A stretch of 64,000 nt of DNA from positions 12,462,001 to 12,526,000 of the forward strand of contig OZ316899.1 in NCBI GenBank assembly GCA_973895155.1, given 5' to 3'. Shown here piece after piece: positions 1 to 11,295 of this stretch; positions within the stretch are counted from its first letter, which is position 1, and each line of letters opens with the position of its first letter. The notes under the pieces are model-generated. The model searched no databases and was not told the origin of the DNA. It worked only from the letters and a program-made list of their open reading frames with translations. The DNA is from Marsupella aquatica (Eukaryota > Marchantiophyta). The translations under genes were made by a program, and so were the position numbers.

Positions 1-2633
1 CTCTGAGTCTCCGCCATGGTCCGGTTGTTGGAGGTTAAATGGGCCTCCTCTGCGTCCCTTAGCTCCCACTTCCATTTCTCTCTTTCTTTGACTGCGTCGG
101 CCAACTCTCCTTGGGTCCGAGTCAGTTTATCTTTGATAATCTGATTGTAAGACTTAGCGGTATCCAACTGCCCCTGCATGATGTTTAGCTCATGCCGCTT
201 AATCCGCAACTCATCTTGGGCTTTCTTGGCCGCCTGCAGGACTTCCACCTCGGCTTCCTTCTCCCTAAGCCGTCGGATGACCTCCTCCTTCTTGCTTCTC
301 TCCAAAGTCACCGCTTCTTCTAATCGGTGCTTTTCCAACATCTCCCTCTGGAAAAAGGGTCCCTGCTCCAACTTCTCCCCAAAGATGCTGAGCGCCAGGT
401 CCCCACACATCTCCCCGTACTCCATGGCTCTATCCTTAGCATAGGTGGAGTAACTAGAAGTCATCGGCATCAACCACCGCGGCCTTTGCTCCCAAGCCGT
501 CTTGCGGATTTCTTCTACGGTGGCAAGAGGGTTGCTTCTTTTTTCGGCAAGCCGCCTGATGTCCTCCGGCCAATCTCCTCCTGGTAAATCCTTCTCCCTA
601 GCCAGGGCTGCTCTCTCTTCCTCCCTAAGTCGCTCCTGAAATTCTTGTGCCGTCTTCTTTATGCCGTCAAAGCTCGGGGGAGCAACCTCTGGTGGGGGAG
701 ACTTGGGGTTACTCTGTTGGGTGGGGTCCCCTCGAACTACTCTTGGAAGCGTGGGGATAAATCGGCCACAGGTCCTTACTCCTGGAACATGATGATCCGA
801 CCCATAGTCGGAGTTATCATTGCTGTAGTCCTCCATCGCCTCCTCCACTACTTGGACTCCCGGCTCCTCTACCTCTGATTCGGGGCTTGAGGCTCCCACG
901 TACATTCGCACTCCCGGCTTGTGTTCCGGCCTCAATCTCTCCTTGGTTCCGGTAAAGGGGTCTTCCCTTCTGAGTCGGCTTAGGCCAACTTCTGGGGCAG
1001 CGTCCTGTATCGGTCCCGTTGCCGTTGCCGTTCTCTTTTCCTTCTCCAACAATTTCAGCAGATTTTGCATGCCTGGTTGCTGCATCGGCAAGTCTTCTTT
1101 CCTTGGCCTAAACACCTGCTCGATCGTCGGACTGTCGGGTTGGTTGGGCTTCTCTGGTGCCGGCCTCTGCTCCGGGACCTCCTCCGGTGCCCTTGCCGAT
1201 AGGGGAAGTACTGGGGCAAAGATTTGACTTCTGGCATACCGGCACAACAGCGGCATGTGATAGCCAAGCCGGGACACGCTTCCCACACCGATCACCTACT
1301 GTTCCTCCTTCAAGATCTTTGTCAGTTGGTTGAGGAGGTACCCGTTGTAATCCCGGCTTGGGTCTGGCCTTTCTGCCAGGTAGACCTGAGCCTTGCCGAT
1401 CTCTGCCCTCGGCAAGTTACAGTGCATGGTCACCCACAAGAAATCAATCATCTCTCCGATGTGCGGGTTGGTGCAGGTGTTCCGAAAGAAGCCATTCTTT
1501 GTTGATGGTCCTGGGAACGACCGAAACTCCTTGTTAGGTAAGGTCTTCCTCGTATCAACCTTGGTCTTATTACCCATCGGCAAGCCAAACACCTCAGCAA
1601 TCACCCGGGGAGTGAGATAGAAATCCTTCCCATACACCCTCGTGGAATTGGTCTCGGGTTCCCATGATCCCACGAACTCTAATAAGTCTGAGTCCGGCAC
1701 CTCCGGCTTCAGCCATGGTAATCTTACGAAGGCTTCCAAGCCGGATCCGGCCATGAAGCCCTGGTACTTCTTGGTCTGCATGGCCGTAAAGCATGCATCC
1801 TCCTCCCGTGCAAAGTGTAATTGCACTTCCTCCGGTAGGGTCGCCGCCCAGCCTTTCCAGGTGTCATTGTTTGTTGGAATGGCATTGATGGGATCGACCT
1901 CTTCCTCTTCGGCTTCTCCCTGCCTCCTGCCCTGCTGCTCTGCTGGCTTCCTTGGTGCCGCCGACCTTGTTCTTTTTGCCGGGGTGGCCTCTTCGTTGAT
2001 GTTTCCTTTCCTCTTCATCTTGGCTGCCGTGGATGTTTCTCCTAGCAAGGTTGCCTTTGTCCACCCTTCCGTGTTACCCTTCAACTCCCAGTGTAGGTCG
2101 TTGCAGCGATTGATGGCTTCCCGGATGCCGACGATTCTATTTTTGCAAAATAGAAGGTCGTCGAGCTGATTGGCAGTAGGAGTCCACAAGAACTCGGCCT
2201 TGATAAGTTCTCCTCCTAAGAAAGCCGTCTTTTGCAGTTCCCAGAGCCGAGCAAGCTCTTGCCGTTCTCGAGCTGCTCTCTCTGATTCTTTGTCTTCGTA
2301 AGTCCTGACGTACTCACCTGCCCGTTCGAACAGGCATCCCCAAAAATGTGCCGCTTGATTGACGTTGCTCATACCCTCCTTGAGTCGATCGTTGGTATCT
2401 GTTCCCACCCCAAGCGCTTGCCTAAGCAGCTGACAGCATTTGGCCTCCCGTAGTCGTCTGCCCAGTTCGTTCTTGCAAATGAGCCGCTATTCCTTGCGAG
2501 CGGTCCTTACCCCTCTCCTCCTCTGGTCTTCCCACCCGTTGGTCACCCCTAGCCGCCGATGCTTAGCGCGCCCTAACCCTAATCGTATTCTCTCCCCTGG
2601 CGTCCTTACTTCTGGCCTCGGCCCGGGTTCCAT
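1..2633 (-). pseudogene. Family A LTR-encoded protein (helical + plant-transposon-like domain + coiled coil), two nonsense codons
   Basis: The start is the ATG at 2633-2631, chosen because copy A3 is open from the same ATG. Codon 49 is TAG (2489-2487), where A3 has TGG. The frame is then open to a TAG at 1298-1296, where copy A2 has CAG, and by my reading open again to the window edge. Order of parts: basic N-terminus; helical domain with a FWGCLFERA segment and a WELQKTAFLGGELIKAEFLW segment; KR-rich linker; a domain with SGLEAFVRLPW and VIAEVFGLPMG, like the additional ORFs of plant retroelements; then a long charged coiled coil (about 1-480). It resembles no gag and has no zinc knuckle. 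Function is unknown. Both stops are consistent with C-to-T or G-to-A decay. Confidence 0.75.
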
Positions 2634-2750
2634 AGTCACCCTTAATTGTTTATATTTTTCCTTGTCTTGTTACTATACTAAGGTGTTTCCAGGGTACACT
2701 CCTGCTTTTACCATGTAAACCGGCCTAGTGATTCCTGGCTAGGCATCACA
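1..2750 (-). mobile_element. Family A LTR (copy A1), 5' end at 2750, runs off window
   Basis: Read on the minus strand it begins TGTGATGCCTAGCC at 2750, the same terminus as the copies starting at 11179 (plus) and 53288 (minus). The homology to those copies ends at 2750, with GTCGG as the flank. The other LTR end lies beyond position 1, so length and target duplication cannot be read. From the A2 copy the whole LTR should be about 4.4 kb. Most of it is one LTR-encoded reading frame. No gag-pol of this family is seen anywhere in the window. Confidence 0.8.
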
Positions 2751-4398
2751 GTCGGGCGCTCCCCAAACGTCTCCTTTTCTAATTACAAATTTTGAATCTT
2801 TTGTCCGTTCTGTGGCCCCGCATATTTTGTTATTACCGGAAACAGTCGTCTCTTTCTCACATGTTGCGGTTGGTTTTTCTCAATGGTCCTTTTTCCATTG
2901 AACCTTAAACTCTCCATTAGGTCACTCTTCCGAGTCATTTCAGGCACAACCTCTCTTGAAGTTGGGTCATTTCAACAACATCGGTCTTGTCATTAGCCTC
3001 AATTTTGTTTAACAGTTCCCACCAGATGGAGAAGAAGGAACTCATGTCTTTGGAGGAAATGCTTGCCTTCTTCGCTCCTTCTAGAGTTTGACCGGAGGAG
3101 AGTCACTTTAGCTCCTTCAAGTCCGTTCATGGTGACACTTCCACCGAGACCTTGACTTTCCGGAATCATTTTGCGCTTCCTTATGATGAGGCGATTGGTC
3201 CTGGGGAGAGAAACATACCTTGGATTGACGACCGTGACACTCCGCGCGCAGTTGCTGATTGGTTTTCTTTTCATGAAGTCATTCCTGCTGATGGTATTCA
3301 GCCTATTGAGCGACGAGTGCAAGAGCGATTGGGACGTGTTGACTTCCTTGATACAAATGTTCTAGACCCCGGGAATCAATATGCGGAGTTTTGGCGCCCC
3401 TTGTCGTCTTATGTGCGGCTTAGGGGTCTAGGGTTCAAGCAAAACCATAGACGGGCTAGGGCGGGCATCGACGATGACTGCCAATCGCAGAGCTAAAGTG
3501 TTTCAGGATGGAGGTGGTTTGAGTGACATAAGCTTCAGTGGCCATAGACTTGCATACAATTTGCTATTCCTTAATCGCCATTTAAGCTAGCGTCGAGCGC
3601 TGCTTTTGTCCATCTTGGACCGTGGGATTTCTTCTTTGGTTGATTCGGAGTTCGTGTATTTCCGGCTACATCTTTAGGCCCATTTTGGATCAGTGTCCCA
3701 GTTATGTGCGGATCAGGTTGAGAAAATGCACAGACGGGCCAGGGCGGGCTTCGGCGGGCTTCGACAACAACTAGAAATTGTAGGCATTTTGGTTCTCGGG
3801 CTGGAGGTGCTTTTAGTGATAGAAGGTCTAGTTTTAGTGTGTTGGTGACGATTTCCTTTTTAGAGAGCTAGATTTAAGCTATGCCAAGCACTGCTTATGT
3901 TCATGTTATTCCGTGGGTTGATTTGGGGATGATCTGTGGTTGATGTAATACCGGTTATATGTTTTGACCCATTTTGGAAGTAAAGCTTGCAGTTTTGGAT
4001 CGGCTCTCTTGTTCTTTTGTGGTCATTCGTTGATTCCAAGATTTGAGCTAGCGTCAAGCGTTGCTTATGTTCATTGTGTTCCGTGTTTAGGCGTAGACAT
4101 TGAATTGTATGTTCCAACTATTGATTTCTAGGAGTCCGACATTTAAGGTAGTGCACATCGCTGAAAATATTCAACATCTGCCGTGGCCTCTCTTGGTTTG
4201 AAATGCTTGAAATTGAGTTTCCTGTTCACTTCCTGATTGATGTCACGTACAATCTCTATCTTTTGCCTTGGAATTCCCCCTTCCCTTCCAGCATACTAGC
4301 GCTGGGCGATGCTAATCTTTGCAAATTTTGGCAATGCCTTTGTTCTAATGGCCGTTGAGTTTCCTATTCTCTTCTCGATTGGCGGTACGTAGAATCTC
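2751..4398. other. Unassigned decayed intergenic DNA
   Basis: No recognised gene. A short plus-strand open stretch (3152-3496, 114 codons, containing the segment FRNHFALPYDEAIGPGERN) looks protein-like, but its upstream frame has stops and I cannot place it in a family. It may be a fragment of an older LTR-encoded ORF or of a host gene. From about 3500 on, the sequence holds degenerate repeats (listed separately). A phrase similar to GACGGGCTAGGGCGGGC occurs at about 3448 and 3731. Confidence 0.4.
3581..4085. repeat. Three degenerate copies of a ~45-bp motif
   Basis: The phrase TTTAAGCTAGCGTCGAGCGC followed by TGCTTTTGTCCAT at 3581 recurs with changes at 3872 (TTTAAGCTATGCCAAGCAC) and 4042 (TTTGAGCTAGCGTCAAGCG). 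Two of the three are followed by TTCCGTG. Spacing is about 290 and 170 bp, so this is the remains of a tandem or dispersed array and not a perfect satellite. Confidence 0.6.
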
Positions 4399-4566
4399 TA
4401 TCACGCCGTTGGCCTAGTCCTTAGGCCTATTTACGTCTAAGACAAACACTTCCCCTGTTAGTATTCGGGTCCGAGCAAGGAGGGACGTGCGGACTGTGTA
4501 TAATTCTTCCAAACTAGCGCTAAGAGCGCGTATATTTACTTACTAGCATGCTTAGGTATACTTTGT

Positions 4567-4582
4567 GTTCCGCCGCCGGAAC
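4567..4582 (-). promoter_or_regulatory. LTR 3'-end hairpin (copy C2)
   Basis: GTTCCG - CCGC - CGGAAC: a perfect 6-bp stem with a 4-nt loop, at the place equivalent to the hairpin at 10497-10512 of the complete C LTR. Confidence 0.6.
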
Positions 4583-5329
4583 GTACCTCAGTCGACACGG
4601 GTTTGACCCCGGCTTACGGACTTCTAAGCCTTTGTATTAGCGCCTTTGATCCGGATCCATTAGTACAAGGGCTCAACCCGGGCTCGCAACCCCGAACCTG
4701 TAACCTGCACCCCGTGCACGGTTGGCATAACCTGTTTGGCCTGACATTGATACTTGCACACGAGACTCATACATGCATTCATACATAACAGAAATCTTGA
4801 TTTACATGAAGGAATTAAGGGGAAAGGATTTCATTCATATAGGATCATACACTTACGATTGGTTGACCTGACACCTCGTGAATGAACGGGTCCAAGGCTG
4901 AGGTGTATTACACTACAACGGAGCCCGGCTCCGCACTCGCCCAACGAGCTTAGTTGTATACCCTCTCCTTGGCACTTCGACACTTCACCGAGTTCAGGAC
5001 TCTAGGCGCGTACCGCGAATGGCCCACTTCTAAGTCTAAAATCCCCCCTTGCCTCTACCGGGGGGCTGCTAAATACTAAGGGCTGAGGACCAACCTGGCC
5101 TTGTGCCCGAATCTACACTAACTTATATCCTCACTAAGCTGGTTACGACTTGTCCTATTAGTCTAACCTATTCTACACAGGCTGGCTAATATGTTAGCGC
5201 CACTATCTTCTGGTCGACGCTTACAGTCCTAACAGCCTGTTTTAGCTACTCCTAGTTCTATTCTAAGCCTAACCCTCCGCTAATACCTGGTGCGCTTGCC
5301 AGAGCCGTCCGAGTGGGAGCGGCCATCCG

Positions 5330-5512
5330 CTACCTACGGAGTCTGTCATTGTCCGTCTTGAGGAGCTGGACTTGGTCTAGCAGAGATTTGTTCTCTCGCT
5401 TCGCCGTGTCCGTCTCCTCAACTGCCTCCTGGCATGCCTCTTCCAGTTGCTGGGCGTTGCTTGTCAGCTTGTCCACCATCTGCTCTACTTCTCGGCTTTG
5501 GTTTGAAGCCAC
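5330..5512 (-). pseudogene. C-terminal coiled-coil piece of family C LTR-encoded protein
   Basis: This 60-codon open piece contains QQLEEACQEAVEETDTAKRE and SLLDQVQLLK, nearly the same as the C-terminal codons at 9600-9750 of the C 5' LTR. It is a remnant only: upstream codons are broken by frameshifts and by the LINE insertion. Confidence 0.7.
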
Positions 5513-5757
5513 ACTACTTCAGCCTGTAGGGCGGCTATCTCCGCAGCGTCATGCTGGGCCCGCTCTTTGGCCTCCTCCAGGTCTTTCTGCCAGATGATAG
5601 TTTGGTTCTTCAAACTGTCAACCTGGGTCCGGAGCCATGCAATCTCGGCCTCCTTCCCAGCTTTGGCCTATTTGGCTAGGGCGGTGCGCATTTGCTAACA
5701 ACTCATCGGCGGCTGCAACCTTGGGTCATAGTTCCAGAAGCTCAGCCTCTTCCTGGG

Positions 5758-6363
5758 AAAATATTTTTTATAATAAAAAGGTGAGACCGCGAAAACCCCA
5801 CGGCCGGGGGGAAGCAAACAGCCCCATAGATAAATCAGAACAACTCCCTAAGGGAGGCCAGCGGCAAAAGCAAAGGCCAGAATCACAATAAAAAAAAGGG
5901 GGGACTAAACCTAGTGGCCCAAAATGTGAGTGACCCATACATCATGTCAACTTCTAGAGCCCTAGAGCCGGTAAAGCGAGGTATCCCATTCGACCTCTTC
6001 CAATAGCTATCACTCCTAGACCAGCAACGCAGCCACAGAGGTGACTCTGCCAGTACTCCTAGCAAACCACTGTCGTCGTTCTAAAGCTATGAGATCCCTA
6101 GCCTTAGCCAGTCTGATGCGCCGCCCACCAATGGGGAGGCACCAGCCCGCAGCCCGCAAGTGAGTCTCGGTTTCCGATAGGACCAGCCAAAAATCAAATA
6201 CTCGGATCACCTTTTTCTCAAAAATCTGCTCATTTCGTCCCATCCATAGAGCCCACAACATTTGATAATGCAGGAAAAGGCAGGCAGACTGGGTGTGTGT
6301 TCTGGAATCAGTAGCAACAAGGAGTTCCAGGCTACCCCAACCCTTGCCAAACAGTTGTCTCAA
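5758..6363 (-). mobile_element. LINE (non-LTR retrotransposon) 3'-end fragment
   Basis: The minus-strand open stretch 6363-6016 reads FLHYQMLWALWMGRNEQIFE, which matches the style of the C-terminal tail of plant L1-like ORF2 (a W-IW-ERN-RIF pattern after the reverse transcriptase). The catalytic region is absent, so the insertion is 5'-truncated, as LINE insertions usually are. The 3' end at about 5758 is A/T-rich but has no clean poly(A). It sits inside the C2 LTR fragment. Confidence 0.5.
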
Positions 6364-6499
6364 GGAGCAGAACTTCTTTCTTTAGGTACACGGACTCAAC
6401 CCGGTACCGCTCTATCCTCTGAAAGGCCTCCAACTCCTGATTGAAGTCCTGGACCACCTCCTCATGAAGATGGCAAAGACGGCGCCGGCTTGGACGACT

Positions 6500-6720
6500 T
6501 CTACATGTACAGGGACGGCACCCATTTTTCGCAAGGACGGCCAACTCCTTCCGCGCCGGCCCACGTGAAAAACTCATGGACGTCTTGGATGGCCTCCACG
6601 TAGGGACGTCCACCCCGTCACAACCTAACTTGACGTCCGCGCCGGCCTGATCACACTTTTCTACTTTTCTTCGAGGGACGTCCATGGCGGCCGGCAGTAG
6701 GGTGCGAGCTTCAACCCTCT
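6500..6720. other. Unassigned 220 bp next to the C element
   Basis: No ORF of note. The sequence GGGACGTCCA or close variants recurs at about 6600, 6607 and 6674. It forms the left flank of the C 5' LTR; the last five bases before the LTR are CCTCT. Confidence 0.4.
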
Positions 6721-7088
6721 TGTGATGCCGCCGGTACGGCGGGTAATGAGTAATTCAGTCTAATTGCGCTTAGCATGTGCGTTAGGGGTATCTTAGGCCG
6801 TTATTATTAGCATAACGACAATATTTAGGTAGCCATTCTAAGTAGGAAATCATTAGTCAATAAGGGGAATTCATGTTCAGGCTGGTGGCAGGTCGCCATT
6901 CGCACGCCCGGGTTGCGAGCATGTAATGGGCCCTTTTTCCCCCTCCCTTGGGTCCGTATAACAAACTCCGGGAGGCGGCCACTGACACGAGCTGACCTGG
7001 ACTGGCGAAGGGGCTGGTACACTGCGAGCGTGAAAGGCTCGACCTATAAGCGACGAGGAGGCGTCGGGTGATCGACGACCTCTCAGGG

Positions 7089-7096
7089 TATAAAAG
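7089..7096 (+). promoter_or_regulatory. TATA box of the family C LTR promoter
   Basis: TATAAAAG in a G/C-rich setting, 106 bp upstream of the LTR-encoded ATG at 7195. It is conserved at 25160-25167 in the 3' LTR, and an equivalent CATAAGAG sits at 27385 in the E LTR. Transcription would begin near 7120, placing the LTR-encoded ORF first on the transcript. Confidence 0.7.
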
Positions 7097-7194
7097 GGGG
7101 GCCGATCCTTTGTAGTGCACCAGCTCTCCAGTCCACGCGCCAGCTTCGATCCCAACTCTCTCGCTTTTCCTTAGTCACCTGCTATCTCCTCTGA

Positions 7195-9788
7195 ATGTCG
7201 CACACAATCCTTTCCAGTTCGGCCATACAATTCTGGACTCAGTTCCTGTCTATCGGAGGGCACTTGGCCGACTCATTGAAACATGCCAACCCGCGCCGAT
7301 ATGAGATCGAACGCGAATACGAGAGAGCCATCCGCCTAGCAGGCTGCCACCACTATCTCCTTAACTTTGAGTACCCATCCCATAGCGAGCTTTACCGACC
7401 TAAAGAGGTATCAGGGTACTTCTTCGACGGAGGCAAATACATCGGCTTCTGGGAGGCATTGCTTCGGCTTCCGGACGAGGTCTTCAATATTCCGGGCACG
7501 ATCGACTTGCAATGGCACCACTTCGACCACATCCCCGCTCGGGTTTGGGCTATCATCAACGGCGAGTTCAACACTACCCGGTCGACAGGACCATCTTCAC
7601 TTGCATCGGAAAACCTCCACCGACACCTGCAGAACTTCATGGCAACTCTACCATCAACGACTAGTGCCGGCCAACCCGTGCTCGTACCCGCACCTACACC
7701 TCCTCGGCCTCAGCCAAGCTGGTCCCCGCCACCGGTTCCACCACCTCTCCGAGTACCATCCGTGGTGAATGCGGTAAATATCAGCTTCGAAGACGAGGAG
7801 GCTCACCCTCCTCTGAATCAACGGCCGCAGGGTACGAACAACCCAACACCACTCCAGCAAGCCCAAGGGGATAACACGGTAACGCTAGCGGCCCCGACAC
7901 CAATACTCACGGCAGTGGCGCTACCACCACCTGACCGAGAGGAAGGAGAGATGTCCCCTTCTTCTAGTCACCCCGGTAATCAGTCTCGGGGTAGGAAGAG
8001 GAAGAAGCCTACAGCCGTATCCGGGTTGCCTTTGGCCACAGTTGCGGTAGCCAAGCTGACCATGCATCGCATGGGGGACAATGTTCACAAGAACATCCTC
8101 CACCCCAAGCATGCATGCTATCTAAAGACCCAGGGGTTTGAGCACCTCGCCTCTCTCCCTTGGAACGAAAGTAGGTATTACGGGCAGGATATGACGGAGT
8201 TCATTCAGAACTTCAATGAGGCCCGCCAAAAAACTCGAGCGCATGGGAGAGTGATGTGTCTCAATGAGGCACGTCTGAAGATGATTTTTGGCTTACCCAA
8301 GGGGATAAACCGGGTAGAGCCGCGGGCTCCAAGGGGCAAGGGAGCTAAATACCAGTCATCTAGCTTTCCGGCCGAGGGAGTAGTGGACAATGGGTTCTTA
8401 ATGAGGACGTGCCTCATCCCAGAGGTAGCAGAACGCCTAGAGTTCCAGCGGTATGCCCTCCACATGATGGAACCCAGAGGAGAAATATTGGCCGCTCAGG
8501 TCATCCAGGTGGAGAACTATCGGCCCAGGAAGTGGGCGTCCTGCTTCATCAAGAAGTTCCACGAGGAGATGGAGCGGAGAAGGAAGACTTTGTACCTTGG
8601 TGGGAGGGCGTACTTCGCTAGCCACATCAAAATCATCCTCGAGTGGTACGCTCATTTTGACCGTCAGAGCCTCCCGCGTCTCAACGAGCCCGAGCTGGCC
8701 CCGCCAAAATGGGTGTTCCCAGCCCAGGTAAGGCGACCGTAGCCCGAGGCTCAAAGTCTAGCAGCTGCAAGTCCTGCTACCATGGCCCCGCAACCCGCCG
8801 CTACCGCCCCGCCAGGCATACCCATTGACGTTATCGCGACCTTAGACATGATCAATTGGGACAATGCCATCAAAGTCGGGCCGGATGAAGCCGTACCCGA
8901 AGCAGATGCCATGGTAGCCGGGGAGATTCCTCCACCCCTCGCGGTTGTGCAGGAGAACCACCCACCTCCAGTGGGACCAGCTCCTTTGACCGACTTACCT
9001 CAAGGGCTGGATGTGTCCACTCCTACTCTCGCACGGGTTGGAGTCTGCCCGTGCCCGAATCCAGAAGGACACAGTCTAGACCATCCGGAACTCTTTGCGT
9101 CGGGCACATCTCTGAACGGGTTGTTGGAAGATTTCTCGCAACAGATCTCTCGTGACACCGGGGAATACATGGCCCGGAGGGTGGCCTACTTCTTCAACCA
9201 GGAGTTGGTTGCGGCAGTAAGGGCAGGACATGCGCAGGCAGAGACCGCACAGAGAATAGAGCGATATCGGGTTGAGTCTGCCTACCTGAAGGACAAAGTG
9301 GCAACCCTAGAGGCTGAACTCCAGCAACTACGGCCTCAGATAACGGCCACGGAGGACCAGGTTGCGGAGGCTAGAGCCCAAGCAGCGTAGGAGTACAAGC
9401 CGGGCTCGGAAAGGACGTCGAGATCGCACGGCTCCGGACCAAGATTGACGGTTTGCAGGGGCAAGCCATCAGTTGGCAAAAGGATCTGGAGGAAGCTGAC
9501 TCCAAGTCTCAGCGAGACACAGCCGAGATTGACACCCTGAAGGCAGAGGTGGCGCGGCTTCAAGGAGAAGCCACAAAACAGGCCCAGTTGGTGGACAAGC
9601 TGATGAGTGACACCCAGCAACTAGAGGAGGCATGCCAGGAGGCCGTGGAAGAGGCAGACGTGGCAAAGCGAGAAAACAAATCTCTGCTGGACCAGGTCCA
9701 GCTACTCAAGCAGGACACCGACAGGCACAGAAGGCAACGGGATAGCCGCTCCCACTCAGGTGGCTCTGGCAAGCGTGCCAGGCATTAG
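7195..9788 (+). pseudogene. Family C LTR-encoded protein, ~860 codons, broken by nonsense codons and a frameshift
   Basis: ATG at 7195. The frame is open for 515 codons to TAG at 8740, where the 3' LTR copy has CAG. It continues in frame to another TAG near 9388, and after a likely 1-bp deletion near 9402 resumes as the coiled coil ending at 9788. Domains: helical N-terminus with a HANPRRYEIEREYERAIRL segment and a FWEALLRLPDEVFNIPG segment (about residues 10-130); Pro-rich linker (about 155-275) ending in RGRKRKK; a second domain (about 290-500) with HLASLPW, LKMIFGLPKG and VVDNGFLMRTC; Pro/Ala linker; coiled coil with QQLEEACQEAVEEADVAKRE. It pairs segment by segment with the E and A LTR proteins. 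Role unknown; it is not gag or pol. Confidence 0.75.
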
Positions 9789-10496
9789 CGGCGGAGTAGG
9801 ATTAGAGTAGAGTTAGGAATAGCTAAATTAGGCTATAGGGACAAGCACCTGCCCTAGTTAAAGCAGCACTGCCATGCTGTACAACCTGCGTAGATTAGGA
9901 TCTTCTAATAAGATAAGCCGTTTTCCGGCCTGACAGCCAGCTTAGTTAGGACCTTAGTTAGCGAATCTTTGGGCGCGAGGGCACTCCGTTCCTCAGCCCT
10001 TAGTATTTAGTGCACCCCTCGGTAGAGGCAGGGGGGTTTTTAGTCTCAGTGTTGGACATCCACGATATGTGCGGGGAGTCCCGACCTCTGGGAGTGAAAG
10101 TGTACCAAGGGGAGGGTGTAGGACTAAGCTTGCTGGGCGAGTGCGGAGCTAGGCTCCGTTGTAGTGTACACCATCAGCCTTGGACCTGTTCATTCCAGAG
10201 ATTTTGGGTCAACTAAGTGTACGCATATGTCTCCTATGTAGTAAAATCCTTTCCCATTATTTCCTTCGTGTAAATCGAGATTGTATGCTTGTGCGTCTGT
10301 ATATGTGTGAATCTCGTGTATAGGTGCCAACATTTGGCCGAACGCACTACCCGAGTCGTGCACGGGGTGCAGCTTGCGGGTAAGTGGTTGCGAGCCCGGG
10401 TTGAGTACCCATACCATCGAATCCGGATCAAAGGCAGACAACATGAAGGCTTAGAAGCCCATAAGCCGGGGTCGGTCCTGCTATCGACTGAGATAC

Positions 10497-10512
10497 GTTC
10501 CGGCGACGGAAC
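10497..10512 (+). promoter_or_regulatory. LTR 3'-end hairpin, family C
   Basis: GTTCCG - GCGA - CGGAAC, a 6-bp perfect stem with a GNRA-type loop, followed by ACAAACCATACCTAAG. It lies 168 bp before the LTR end. The same structure with a different closing pair occurs in families A and B. Confidence 0.65.
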
Positions 10513-10680
10513 ACAAACCATACCTAAGAAGTGTCCGTATATGACAATAGGCGCACTTAGCGCTAGTTTATGTGATTTAGGTGCATTCCGTGCCTCCCTC
10601 CTTGCCCGAACCCTCATATTGACAAAAGATGTGCCTGTCTGAGCCAAAGCCCGGTTAAAGCCTAGGCTGACGACGTGACA

Positions 10681-10711
10681 TAGCCTTTGTTTTTGGTGCT
10701 AGATGGAGGGG
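10681..10711 (+). promoter_or_regulatory. Probable primer-binding region of the C element
   Basis: Thirteen bases after the LTR end comes TGGTGCTAGATGGAGGGG, preceded by a T-run as in the B element (TTTGTTTTTGG). It is at best a decayed match to the B primer-binding site, so the tRNA cannot be named from this copy. Confidence 0.4.
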
Positions 10712-10809
10712 GCACTCTACGTGTAGTAGAGGGGAGACATGTGCGGGTGCACTTAGGCAGAATACACCAGGCCCTTGTGAGTTACTAACCATTGCATTTA
10801 TATGAGTAA

Positions 10810-11178
10810 ATGCCCGTCACTCGTTCTCAAGCAGCTTACTTGAGGAGATTGACCATCGAACGAGAGAGTGCAACCCCCACAAGCTCTGACTCTTCAGGTT
10901 TGGAGGATTCGCAATCGCCTCGACAAATGAACATACCACCGGGACCTTTGGGGTCCGGTCCAGCCGGTCCTGCTCTGGTCCCTGCTGCACCACCACCGCC
11001 ACCAGTACCTATGGCGGCCACCCCACCGATGGCCCGCGCTGCCCAAGCTCCCCCACAAATATCACAACGGTCGCGGTTCAATTATCGACCTTTCAAAGGG
11101 CGTCATGAGGATGATCCAGATGAATGGTTGGATGAGTTTGAAGCCACTGCTAAGGCCAACGGGGAAGACGCCATTAAG
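10810..11178 (+). pseudogene. Family C gag, N-terminal piece, cut by the A2 insertion
   Basis: ATG at 10810 opens a 123-codon stretch: MPVTRSQ start, Pro-rich segment, then FKGRHEDDPDEWLDEFEATA, which matches FKGRPKDDPDEWIEEFEGIA in the intact B gag. The frame is lost at 11179, where the family A LTR begins. The last codons (GEDAIK) correspond to GESAHK in B, after which the gag core should follow. The rest of the polyprotein resumes beyond the insertion, at about 15750. Confidence 0.8.
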
Positions 11179-11295
11179 TGTGATGCCTAGCCAGGAATCA
11201 CTAGGACGGTTTACATGGTAAAAGTAGGAGTGTACCCTAAAAATACCTTAGTATAGTTACAAGAATGAGGAAAATATAAACAATTAAGGGTGACT

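Larger units (their letters stand above)
4399..6500 (-). mobile_element. Family C LTR fragment (copy C2), inverted, split by a LINE fragment
   Basis: The reverse complement of 4399-5757 follows the 3' part of the C 5' LTR (about 9330-10680). Shared landmarks are the NTTCCG hairpin (4567-4582), the Asp/Glu-rich coiled-coil codons (5330-5512) and the LTR end (TATCACG here, TGTCACG expected). The match resumes at about 6364-6480, where the reverse complement of the C segment around 9260-9310 is recognisable. The gap between is the LINE-like piece. From 6500 to 6720 I see no C homology, only several GGGACGTCC-type motifs, so the LTR is truncated before its own 5' end. Confidence 0.7.
6721..10680 (+). 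mobile_element. Family C retrotransposon, 5' LTR (3960 bp)
   Basis: It starts TGTGATGCCGCCGGTACGGC and ends CGACGTGACA. The start is fixed by the second copy at 24792, which is preceded by a polypurine tract. The end is inferred from the loss of homology to C2 and from the primer-binding-like sequence that follows. The first 30 bp hold a palindrome, CCGCCG-GTA-CGGCGG. Compared with the 3' LTR (24792-27067) the two differ at roughly one base in ten over the first 120 bp, nearly all transitions, so this is an old, formerly methylated insertion. A TATA box lies 370 bp in, and a broken protein-coding frame fills 7195-9788. Confidence 0.85.

Noticed and set aside
1642-2169. Plus-strand 175-codon ORF opposite the A LTR protein, also seen at 52185-52712
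   Set aside because: Antisense shadow; conservation follows the sense protein, and the mirrored stretch in A2 is shortened (132 codons).
2751-4398. Host protein-coding gene around 3152-3496
   Set aside because: Frame is short, upstream stops interrupt the similar-looking codons, and no splice sites or homologous family could be recognised.
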